This document shows, in pieces, positions 9,050 through 17,814 of a stretch of 47,627 nt of DNA. The notes beneath the pieces were generated by a model. That model did no database searches, had not been told where the DNA came from, and saw only the letters and a list, made by a program, of their open reading frames with translations. The position numbers were made by a program, and so were the translations under genes. This DNA comes from Poteriospumella lacustris (lineage: Eukaryota > Sar > Chrysophyceae > Chromulinales > Dinobryaceae). Position 1 is the first letter of the stretch; each line of letters starts with the position of its first letter. The stretch is from positions 12,794-60,420 of the forward strand of contig SMOI01000202.1 in the NCBI GenBank assembly GCA_008000375.1, written 5' to 3'.

Positions 9050-10866
9050 GGTTGCAGAAGGACTGGACGCACAAGGTAGCCGCAAAAAGAAGTGCGTTGT
9101 CGAGGGAAGAGACGGCCAAATGAGGCGGCTATTGCGGCGGTGAGGCGGAGCAGCCGACCGAAGACGCTTCTTTCGCGACCGCAGGCGACACGGCCGCGGC
9201 GGCTGCGTGTCGCGACCTCGCCACGCCCAACGTCGCTGTCTGGGCATCTGGGCTGGCCCTCCACTCTGGGCCAGTCTGGGAGTCGTTGTGTGTGTCTGGG
9301 ATGGCACCGGTCGGTTTCATTTGCGGGGTGAGGGCCAATCTCGCGACTCGCGACTGACCTCATTAGGACAACACTGGAGCTGACGAGTGGTGGGTCGCTC
9401 AAGATTTGACCTGATCTGACACCTGTGCTGAAGACGGCGGAAGGGTTGAAGGGTTGGTTGTGGGACACAGATGCGGGTAATACAGGGCGGAGCACTGGGG
9501 GCGTCCACATTACAGGCAATAAACGACGTGCAGGGTGTGCGCAAACGGCAGATACGCGGCGAGGGCAATGACCTGCGAGGGTCACGGCTCGACCGGCGAC
9601 TGGCGGGCGGAATAAATTTGGAGATTTTGACTGAGTACTGAGCGAAAAAGCGAAACTGTTAAGTGACATATGCGGGGGGGGGGGGAGGGGAAACGCCAGC
9701 AGAGAGCAGGAGAGGAATAGGAAGAGGGGAAACAAACGGCCGCCGTAGAACTGTGGGGCACGACGACGAGGGAGTCTTAGCAGACGAGACGGACAAATAG
9801 CGCTGGCCTCTCGAGGTCCAGTGAGGTGGAGGGCCAAAATTCGATGTGATTCGGCGCCGACCAAGGACACGAGGGGACACCGGTGGCGTGGCGGCGAGAG
9901 GAGAACGATAGAGGAGAGGGAGATCATCGATGGGCAAGTGAAAGAGCCTCGCGGCGGTCACGGGGCGGTGGGGGCGCGCGACAAGGAAGCGGAAAACTAC
10001 ACAGGCACGGACATTGACACGCAACGAACAGCGAACAGGCGGACACAGTGGACGCGGTGGACAGCGGACAACAGTGGCCGGGGACCGGGAGACGAAAAGA
10101 GGCGGTCAGGGAACAAAGAAGCACACCGCGCGTGGTGCGCACAGGGCCAAAGGGCCACAGGGCCACCGACAGCAGCGGGACACGGAGACACGGACGGACA
10201 AACGGCTCGGAGATGGCCCTCAGGTGGTGAAAACGGACGGACAGAAGCGTGCGTGCAAAGCAGTAAAGTTGGACTCGCCGTGCGGCTGGTGGCGAGGAGG
10301 ACCGCTCGCCAGAGCGCCGCGTTGGGGTCTGGTGCACAGAGGACGAGTGGACAGAGGGAGACACGACAAGGCACAGTGTAGCGATTTAAGACGTTCACAG
10401 AGCACAGAGGAAGAGAATAGACAGTTCACGGCGGGCGAGGCCAGCAATCGTACAGCAAACACAGGGCAATACAAGTGGAAGAAGCAATGGACAGGCGCAC
10501 ACGGCGTCGCGTGTGGCGGAGGAAACCAATGAACAACGAAAGCGGCGCCGTTGGCGGCGGCCAGCAACGTGCCTTTGTTAGAAAAGCAGCGGAATACTAC
10601 ACGGACACAATGAAAGAGGGTCTCGGGGCGTGCGCTGTGATGGTAGCGAGCGCCGGACGCGGCGAAACAAAGAGAACAGCGGCCAGGCTGACGGACACAA
10701 ACGGCGATTGAAAACACATATGTACACTGCAAAATGAAGACGGAAAGTACAACTGCGATAAACGATTCAGGCGGAGGCGGCGGCGGTCTATGCGGCGGAA
10801 GGAGACCGACGCGGCCTCGGTGGCGGGTAGGCGGGTAGTGATGACAGCGCGGCGACGGGCCTCAGC
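9050..10866. other. 1.8-kb non-coding region; probably long 3' UTR of the RRM gene plus Rieske promoter
   Basis: From about 9674 to 10790 the plus strand is markedly purine-rich and full of short GACA/GGACA/ACAGG words, so a transcript of the minus-strand RRM gene would be C/U-rich here. Long ORFs on both strands are low-complexity and match nothing. A run of 12 G lies at 9674-9685, at the left edge of the block. The part next to the Rieske start (about 9230-9310) has clustered TCTGGG words. Confidence 0.55.
9674..9685 (+). repeat. G12 homopolymer
   Basis: Twelve consecutive G on the plus strand. In the sense of the upstream minus-strand RRM gene it is a C12 tract about 1.2 kb after the stop codon. 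Confidence 0.9.
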
Positions 10867-12210
10867 TCACTGACGGATCGCCAGAGACATGAGCATCGGC
10901 TGCTGCTGCTGCTGCTGCTGCGGGGCGAACTGCTGGCGGATCTGCGGTGTCGCGAACGGAACGTGGTGCGCCAGCGACTGCTGGTGCAGCTGGTGGTGGG
11001 GGAAGGGCGGGTACACCACGTAGACGGGCGCCGGGTCCGCGTGCTGAGGCGCGAGACGCAGGGCGCATGGCGGTGCGTTGGCGGGGGAAGGCAGCACGAA
11101 CGGCGCCGGCGCGAAGTGGTGTACACTGGCAGGCATCTGCTGCATGCCCATGTGCATCGACATGGGCACGTGCATGGACATGGGCAAGTGCACCGGCTGC
11201 ATGGCAGGCATCACCGCGGGGGGCGACCGAGCCTGCTGCGGCGGTGTCGGGTGGGAGGGCACGCGCTCGTGCGTCGTGAAGTGGGCACGCGGAACGGGCA
11301 ACGGGGAGATGTGGGGCGGCGTGGCGTGGGGAGCATAGCAATGAGCGAGAGGCACCCCCCGCGGCTCGAGGGGCCGGCAGGACGCGAAGCACTCGGCGTG
11401 CATGCTGACGGGCGAGGGCGTCAAAGACTCCTCCGAGAGGCGGAGCGGCGCTTGGTTCACGCTGAGGCCGCGATCGTCGTCGCCGGACTCGGTCCGCAGC
11501 GCGGGGCTGACCGACTTCGCTTGCCCGCCGTGCAGCGGCAGCGTGGACTGCGACCCGGTGGAGCGGTCGTCCAGTGAGAGGATGTCCTGCAGCTTCTGTG
11601 CGGACTCCAGCGACAGCTTGCAGTCCATGCGAATGGACTCGATCTCTTCGCGGCGATCACCACACAGACTCGAGATGGCTCGCTTGGCCGCCGCGACGTC
11701 GAGGAAGTACACGTAGGCGTAGCCGCACTGCTTGGCGCGCGGCTGGTGCGCGATCTCGTACTGCTTTACGACGCAGTCGGCGACTTCGCCGAAACGAGAG
11801 AAGATGCGATGCAGTAAGGTCTCGTTGACTTGCTGCCGGGTGTTGTGTGTGATGAAAGACACGCGCGTTTGGATGAAGTGGTCGTTGTCGGCGGTCTTCT
11901 CCTGTCCGCTCTTGCTGATGCTCACTCTGCACAAGTCGCACGGTCACGTGTAAGCAGCGGGTCAAGGGCAATGGTAAGCGTCGTCAACTTACTTCATGTG
12001 TCGGCCCTGCACGAAGCAGCCGTCGAGATTGGCCACGGCATTGGCAGCCTCTTGAGAGGTTTTCATTTGAACAAAGCCATAGAAAAGCGTCTGGTTGGCT
12101 TTCGTTTTGCGAATAATAGCAGACTGGACTGTGCCATAGGGCTGAAACACGTTGCGGAGCACGGTCTCCGTGCAGAAATACGACAAGTTGCCGACAAAGA
12201 CAGTTTCCAT
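10867..12210 (-). CDS. two-RRM RNA-binding protein with Gln/Met/Pro-rich tail (paralogue 1)
   Basis: Exons 12210-11993 and 11926-10867 give 425 aa. The first RRM (residues 1-75) has RNP2 as VFVGNL and RNP1 as LFYGFVQM. The second (about 90-175) has RVSFITH and CGYAYVYF around DCVVKQYEI. The remaining 250 residues are disordered and low-complexity, with Met-Ser-Met-His repeats, Pro/His stretches and a Gln run near the end encoded by CAG repeats. The single 66-base intron lies between the RRMs at phase 2 (AA|A), the same place and phase as the first intron of the paralogue at 42404-44387. Both proteins share the order RRM-RRM-prion-like tail. It probably binds mRNA; targets are unknown. Its downstream region is long and pyrimidine-rich in the sense strand. 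Confidence 0.9.
10899..10920 (-). repeat. CAG trinucleotide repeat encoding polyglutamine
   Basis: Seven CAG codons in the minus sense, inside the C-terminal tail of the RRM protein. Confidence 0.85.
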
Positions 12211-12995
12211 ACTTGATTGTGGTGGCGTGCTGCTCAGACTGTGCTCGAGGGCGAAACTCTCAAAGGTAGTGAGATGATGAATGGTGAACAAAGCACTGGA
12301 GGGCGAATGAACCGTTGAGTTGTGACAACGGCTCTGAAGGTCTGAAGATATCAACGAAGCGATGCGAGATCGGGTCGCCAGAAAACGGTGACGCTGCGCT
12401 TCTCCAGCGTAGTCGTTTGAGTGGCGGCACCTCTCGGGAGTGCGGCGGGCAGCGGCGGCGCGCCCACCCCCGTCACCAAAGTTTGGTGGCGCCAAAGTCT
12501 GCCCACCCAAAGCTGCCCACCAAATTTTGCTGGTGCCGCAACGGATCTCTGCGGCCAAAGTTTCGTGGCGGAGGAAGGGAGAGCTTCGACGGTTTTGGAC
12601 CAAGAGGACGGTTTGATACCGAGTCTATGGTCTGGCGCGTCGTTCGGCGCGTCACCATATCTGTTGGAATTGAACCTTGTGTTCCGCGGGTGTTTCGGTG
12701 AACATTTTTACGACTGGTGATCTCCCTACAGTTGGAGACATGTCACATTTACAACTGGACGTTTTCCTTTTTCTCACGGGGTGGAATAGAATGGCCGTGA
12801 GTATGTTGAGTCAGTATTCTCCAGATTCGTCTTTTGATTGTCCTTTACGCTCCTTCGCCTTGGAGATTTATTGACATGGCTCCTCATGTCAGATGATACC
12901 CCGCGCCAAGGAGACCACGGTCGATTCCCCACCATGATGGAAACGACGCCCTCAGCTCTTCTGATCAGTCGCTTGCCTGACTGCTCCAAATTTCC
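12211..12995. promoter_or_regulatory. divergent upstream region between RRM gene and small coiled-coil gene
   Basis: 785 bases. Its middle has several CCAAAG/CCACCAAA words, a 15-nt palindrome (12474-12488) and an E2F-like site next to it (12488-12496). Short ORFs on the plus strand at 12677-12874 and 12838-13143 resemble nothing; the second runs into the next gene in another frame. An upstream exon of that gene could lie here. Confidence 0.4.
12474..12496 (+). promoter_or_regulatory. CACCAAAGTTTGGTG palindrome overlapping an E2F/DP-like site
   Basis: CACCAAA and TTTGGTG form a perfect dyad around one G. The adjoining GGCGCCAAA is the complement of the TTTSGCGC consensus bound by E2F/DP factors. 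It lies about 260-290 bases upstream of the RRM start codon. Binding is inferred from the motif only. Confidence 0.35.
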
Positions 12996-13437
12996 ATGCG
13001 CATTTGGAGTCAGCGACGAACACGGCGCAGCAGTCGCCCTCGAGGAAGCTACGCTTTTCGCCATCCCCTTGCTGTCGCGAAATTTGCCGCTGGCGCCAGC
13101 GCCGCCCCGCCGACGAAGATCCTCGCGGCGATGTACCCTTTGAACGATCCGCGGTCCAATCTCATCACTCGCATGTTCACCGCGCGACGACAACTTCTGC
13201 AGCGCCCAGCAGCTCGTCGACATCGACGAGCAACTGGACGACCAGCTGCACCGCATCGACCTCTTGGAGCGCACGTTGATCGTCGGCGACCAGCGCCTCG
13301 ACGAAGGCGCACTGAACCCCATGGTTCCGGCCTGCGCGCGCCGGTCTCCATCCACCCGGAGGGCGACAGCGTCCTCAATGCTCCTGCTGCGCACGGCTGC
13401 ACTGCAACGACCCGCCGCCATGTCGTCGTCTCTGTAA
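12996..13437 (+). CDS. small coiled-coil protein, two exons, unknown function
   Basis: Splicing 12996-13132 to 13203-13437 across a 70-base GTAC...CTGCAG intron gives 123 aa. The evidence is the junction: the upstream frame (KFAAGASAAPPTKILAA) continues into AQQLVDIDEQLDDQLHRI, an amphipathic acidic helix that is plainly protein-like. Without splicing the helix frame has a TGA just upstream. The N-terminus is arginine-rich and free of acidic residues, like a mitochondrial presequence, though it could instead belong to an upstream exon. The C-terminus is Ser/Arg/Leu-rich. I cannot assign a family. It could be a subunit of a small helical complex. Confidence 0.5.
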
Positions 13438-13545
13438 AGTCTCCCTCACCGCCCCGTCTCAACGCAACGCATGTCACTTAATTTGGCAACGCTCAGCACA
13501 GCGCGACGAGGTGTATCTCGTGGGGGCGAGCCGGGCGAGGCGCGG

Positions 13546-14969
13546 TCACGACACACCCGAGTGGAAGAGCACCACGCGGTGCGCCAAATGGCTCGACGGC
13601 GCGAAGAACGCGAAGGACACGTCCAGCGCGCAGACCGCGCGACCGTCACCCAGCTCGTAGTTCTCCAGCGCGGCCCGCGCCTGGGGAAGCTTCCGTCGCG
13701 CCGTCGGGGCGTCGGCGTCGTCGGGGTCGGTGGAGCGCAGCCGCGCGACGACGCGCAGCGGCTCGACGCGGTCGCCGTCGCGGTCGTCGCTGTCGTCATC
13801 GCTGCCTTCGTCGCGACAGTCCTCCACGCCCAGCAGACGCCGCGACGTGTCCGGCGGGTGCGTCGAGCTCCGCGCGGCCTTGGGCGCCGAGGTGAGAGTG
13901 ATGTCGGCGAGCGCCTCGGTGACGCCGCGGAAGACGCGCGTGCCGTAGAGCAGCCGCGTGGTGGCGACGAGCACGTGCGCCTGCGCCGACACGAAGATCT
14001 CGGACCGCACGAGGTGGTGCACGACGTCCGGCGCGATGCGCACGATGGACTCGTAGTACTTCTGCACGCTGTCGAGGCCGTGCAGGTTGACCTCGTTGGG
14101 GCCGTACGGGTTCTCGCCGCGGCCCAAGAAGTGGTTGGACCAGTGCACGTCTGGTGTCAACGACCGCCGGAAGAGACGCGTCAGACGAGAGTTGTTGAAC
14201 AGGCGAATGTACTGCGCGCTGAACAGTCGGCGGCGGTCGGTCAGCGGCAGCAGGCGACGCAGCAGCACCCCTAGACCCCACGGCGTCGCGGCCGTCCACG
14301 CGGCGCTGGACTCGTCCGTCGTGGACGCCTCGCAAGACGCGTCCGAGCCGGCGCCGCTGTCGGCCGTGCTGGCTTCGTCGAAGCTGCCGCAGACGCCGAC
14401 GGGCTCCTCGACCGGCGGCCGGGGCCGCAGCGTGCAGCGCCGGGCCCACAGCTCGTCCGCCGTCGATTGGCTGTACAGTTGCCAGGTGCGTCACACAGGC
14501 GATGAGAGGCGAAGCAAAGCGAACACACGACGAACCTCTGGGGGTCGCAGAAGGGGTCGTAGTGGACCAGCGGACAGGCCTCGAGGAAGTAGCGTTTCAG
14601 ATCTGCGCGACGACGAGGCATCGTCAGACGAAAATGGCGACCATTGGCGCAGGGCAACTTACCGAGACAAGTCAAATCTGCCTCTGGGACGTAGTGGACG
14701 AAATTCAGCGCGTCGAACGATGGATTGGGCTTCGCGGTCGGCGGAGGACGCGCTAGCAGCGGATCCGCAGCGGAATACTCCATGCCATCGGAGGCCCGCG
14801 CCCGCGCCTGCTTCCTCTTTGCCTGAATCTTCATGAGATCTGAGGCCGTCAAAACCAAGATGGGTTCTCCCGACGAGGTCATCTGGCAGGCGATGTCGCC
14901 ACGTCTGTCGACGAGGGAGCGGCGGTCGGCGCCGTCGTCCTCGCAACTCGGCAAAGCGGTCGCGTTCAT
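13546..14969 (-). CDS. conserved-looking protein with possible NTF2/SnoaL-like fold
   Basis: Exons 14969-14663, 14602-14536 and 14470-13546 give 432 aa; introns are 60 and 65 bases. The N-terminus includes a short basic segment (KIQAKRKQARARAS) and the linker is acidic and Ser-rich. The best-ordered part, roughly residues 200-310, contains LFNNSRLTRLFRRSLTPDVHW, then NEVNLHGLDSVQKYYESI, then IAPDVVHHLVRSEIFVSAQ. The order of an N-terminal helix, a W/H-containing loop, a helix with YY and a strand after PDVV resembles NTF2/SnoaL-like domains; this is inference from pattern only. The C-terminal third has an Asp-rich insert, then a strand-like end. A basic segment ahead of such a domain could mean DNA or RNA association. 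Confident as a gene, not as a function. Confidence 0.65.
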
Positions 14970-15267
14970 TCCAGAGGACTACATCAACGGTCGCCAACTC
15001 TCTCTTTCCAGCACAAATGACGGATTCTGTTGTGCTCTGCCCTCAGACCCCGACGTCTTCCGCCTCGGCGGCGTCTGCAGCGGGTCTCGCACACGGCCAC
15101 GGCCACTGCTCACGACGACGATGATGCGACGTCCACGCATGAGGCCTTGTCTGTGAGTATATGAGGCGCCCTCCTTAAGAATTATGTACTTCGTGAATCG
15201 AAGGGGGGCTGAGCCCTTCGACGGCGCCGCTGTGCACAACACGAATCTAACTACGCTATCTCTCATC

Positions 15268-17175
15268 TCATCTCGCTCGGTGGTCATCAATTGTGGACCC
15301 CTGCGAGTCCCGCGGGGCATCTGCAGCAGAAGCTTCGTCGTCGTCGTAGAAGCGACAGGCGACGAGGTAGCGGTCCCAGCCGAAGTCGACCACCTCGTCC
15401 TTGGCCGACGGCAGGCCGCGGTGCTTGCCCAGCCACATCATCGCGATCATCACGGCCTTGCCCGTCGACGACATCGCGCCCGACAGCGAGTACACCTGGC
15501 CCGGCACGCCCAGCGACAGCCCCACGTTGCCGTAGGCCGAGACGATCTCGAAGATCACGTACCACAGGTTGGCCTGCGCCTGCGGGTCCGTGAGCATGCC
15601 GTCCTCGGCGTAGGCGCAGACCAGCACGGCGGCCACGAGGAAGAACGAGTGGCGCAGGAGGAAGTGGCTGAGGAACTTCTTGTTGATGTGCGCCGCTTTG
15701 ATGTCCTCGGCGCCCTCGGCGCGCCGACCGGCCGCCTCGTCGGCCAAGTGCAGCGGGTTGATCGTCGCGGCGGTCTGAAGGGCGACGGAGGGCGGGCGTT
15801 GGGGAACGACGGGGCGTGCAGTTTGACGCTGTGGGGCGGGCGGCCTGGACGCGTCGGCGTTGGCGGACTTCTCGAGGGTGGCGACGAAGGGGAAGGAGGA
15901 CATGTACATCATCACCGCGTAGATGAAGATGAGGCCCTGGTTCAGCTGGCGCAGGTCCATGATGGTGAAGCCCGCCGCGCGCACCGCCAGCGTCTGGAAG
16001 TAGCCGATGCCCGCGAGCGTCCAGCGCGAGTGGTCCTGCAGCGCCGTGAGGCGGTTGAGCGTCGACACGAGGAAGAAGAAGTACTGCACGAGGACGAGCA
16101 TGCACACGACGACGCCCAGCACCTTCGTCTGGACGCTCGAGAAGACGAAGGGCGTCAGGCGTCGCGGGTGGTCGAGGATGAACTGCAGCGCCCGGCGGTA
16201 GCGCGCTCGGCCGCTCTCTTGCCGAGGACCGCTGCCGCCCTGCGCGTCGTGCGGGCTCCAGCGCGCGACGACCGTCGACTCGACGTGCAGAATCGCCGCG
16301 ACGAAGCTGCGCAGGAAGATGGGCAGCGCGGAGTTGCCCGCGAGGATCAGCAGACTGAGCGGCACGTAGGCGCTCGGGTTGTCGCTGAGGCCCACGAGCG
16401 AATCGGACGCCAGGGCCATGCCCGCGTTCGCGAAGGCGGACACCGCCAGGAACGACGCGTTGTCCAAGAACGAGAAGCGGCGCTGGCGCAGCTCCTCCTG
16501 CATCGGCCGGGTGCGCAGGCCGGCGTAGACGACGACGATGCCGAGGCCCACGACGCAGAGGACGTAGCCCAGCGTCACGTACACGAGCACGCCCAGCGCC
16601 TCGTCCATAAGCTGGCAGTCGCGAATCACCTGCGTCTCGCCGTCCGTCAGCTCGTGCTCCGGCGGCAGCGCCTTGGCCTCGCGGCGTCGCTGGACCTTCG
16701 CGATCGCCCGCGCGAAGCCCACGCGGCGCGCCACCAGCAGCACGAGCATCATGAAGGGCGCGCAGCCGATGATCATGAGCGTCGCCAGGATCTGAAACGT
16801 GCCCGTCGACAGGCGGTTCATGCCCACCGTCGACAGACCGGCGCCGGTCATCGCCGCCGCCGCGATGAACAGCGAATCGACGAACGGCAGCCGCTCGATG
16901 CCGGCGATGATGGCGCCGCAGAGAAGCCCCAGCAGCACGTAGTACATGGACCAATAGAACTTGTAGTCCAGACGACTGGTGACGAAGAAGTGGAAATAGT
17001 CGTGGCCACCGTCGTTGGCGCCGTCGTTGGCGCCGTCGTCCTCGTCACCCTCGTCGGGTGCGGTGAGCAGACGGAGAAGCTGCCACCGCTGGCCCGACTC
17101 ACCGCTGACTTCGTCTTGATCTAACAGCTCGAAGAGCTCTTTTCGCGTGTCCTTGTCCAGAAGACGAAGGTGCAT
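15268..17175 (-). CDS. TrkH/HKT-type potassium transporter (paralogue 1)
   Basis: Intronless; 635 aa from the chosen ATG. An ATG 60 bases further upstream would add 20 residues, but the chosen one lines up with the start of paralogue 2 (LLDKDTRKELFELLD against IIDDSMRKEMLELLD). The protein has the four M1-P-M2 units of the Trk/Ktr/HKT superfamily. The pore loops read AMTGAGLSTVG, SAFANAGMAL, AVRAAGFTIMD and SAYGNVGLSLG, each with the filter glycine, which predicts K+ selectivity. An acidic Gly/Asp/Asn segment follows the N-terminus. It is divergent to paralogue 2 across about 640 bases. Its C-terminal coding sequence (15335-15696) is identical in nucleotides to the inverted block in paralogue 2. 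Confidence 0.92.
   Translation of the reverse strand: MHLRLLDKDTRKELFELLDQDEVSGESGQRWQLLRLLTAPDEGDEDDGANDGANDGGHDYFHFFVTSRLDYKFYWSMYYVLLGLLCGAIIAGIERLPFVDSLFIAAAAMTGAGLSTVGMNRLSTGTFQILATLMIIGCAPFMMLVLLVARRVGFARAIAKVQRRREAKALPPEHELTDGETQVIRDCQLMDEALGVLVYVTLGYVLCVVGLGIVVVYAGLRTRPMQEELRQRRFSFLDNASFLAVSAFANAGMALASDSLVGLSDNPSAYVPLSLLILAGNSALPIFLRSFVAAILHVESTVVARWSPHDAQGGSGPRQESGRARYRRALQFILDHPRRLTPFVFSSVQTKVLGVVVCMLVLVQYFFFLVSTLNRLTALQDHSRWTLAGIGYFQTLAVRAAGFTIMDLRQLNQGLIFIYAVMMYMSSFPFVATLEKSANADASRPPAPQRQTARPVVPQRPPSVALQTAATINPLHLADEAAGRRAEGAEDIKAAHINKKFLSHFLLRHSFFLVAAVLVCAYAEDGMLTDPQAQANLWYVIFEIVSAYGNVGLSLGVPGQVYSLSGAMSSTGKAVMIAMMWLGKHRGLPSAKDEVVDFGWDRYLVACRFYDDDEASAADAPRDSQGSTIDDHRAR
15335..15696 (-). 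repeat. 362-bp perfect inverted repeat, copy 1 (TrkH paralogue 1)
   Basis: By direct comparison this block is the exact reverse complement of 19423-19784. It covers the last pore unit of the transporter. One mismatch bounds it on the inner side, and the sequences diverge at once on the outer side. Confidence 0.88.
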
Positions 17176-17814
17176 CAGACCGCGGACCCTCCGTCGCATC
17201 TCGGGCAGCTCGACGTGTAGAAAAGCAGATGTCACTGACGCGAGGCCATCGTCCGATCGGCTTCCACCGGGCGAAACAATCTTCTATTCCTTCTGAACAG
17301 ATATCAGTTCCAACAGTCCGGCGACGTGTCTCTGGTGCATCGAACATCGAACGACTCCACCGTCGACCGTCAGTGGACTGGCCCACTGCTGCAGCCGCAG
17401 CAGTGCTCGTCGTCGTCTCGTCAGCTTGGCGGTTTCAAATCTGTTGGCGGTGCACAGCAGCAGCCGCCTGCCTGCAGTACATACGGGGCAGACTACTGCC
17501 GACGTGGTACAGTACTGTGGCAGCGCGGCTGTTCCACGTTCTCGGCGCAGGGCGCAGGGCCACGTCGGGGCAAAGTTTCACACCAAAATTCGACCAGGCG
17601 GTGCGTCGATCTGCCCGGATCCTGATCATTTTCCGTCGGAACAACCGCAAATTCGATCAAGCCTACGCTCATACTCTTTCTCAGCTGTGACCGTTTTTGG
17701 CGGACAGTTTGCGACTGACCGCTCTGCGCGCTGTGCCGACGTCGCTCGTCCTCGTAAAGCTTCTCGGTCTCTTTTGTTGGCCTGGCTGGATAGCGTGTCT
17801 TTGAACCGAGGACG
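17176..17814. promoter_or_regulatory. shared divergent promoter region of the two TrkH genes
   Basis: 639 bases, less GC-rich than the flanking coding sequence. The open frame on the plus strand at 17229-17690 is not conserved-looking. I see no clear symmetric element. Confidence 0.45.

Noticed and set aside
9821-10732. Several plus- and minus-strand ORFs of 130-190 codons downstream of RRM paralogue 1
   Set aside because: All are low-complexity Arg/Thr/Gly or Ser/Pro/Cys strings in a purine-asymmetric block, without family resemblance.
12838-13143. Reading through TGA to join the ORF at 12838 with the helix at 13203
   Set aside because: The two lie in the same frame, which first suggested stop-codon readthrough. 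A 70-base intron with proper ends explains the data without recoding, and all other genes use TGA as stop.
15184-17124. Plus-strand ORF of 646 codons over TrkH paralogue 1
   Set aside because: Same cause: antisense of a GC-rich transporter gene. The similar minus ORF at 17626-19224 over paralogue 2 is also a shadow; the two look alike only because the genes are paralogues.
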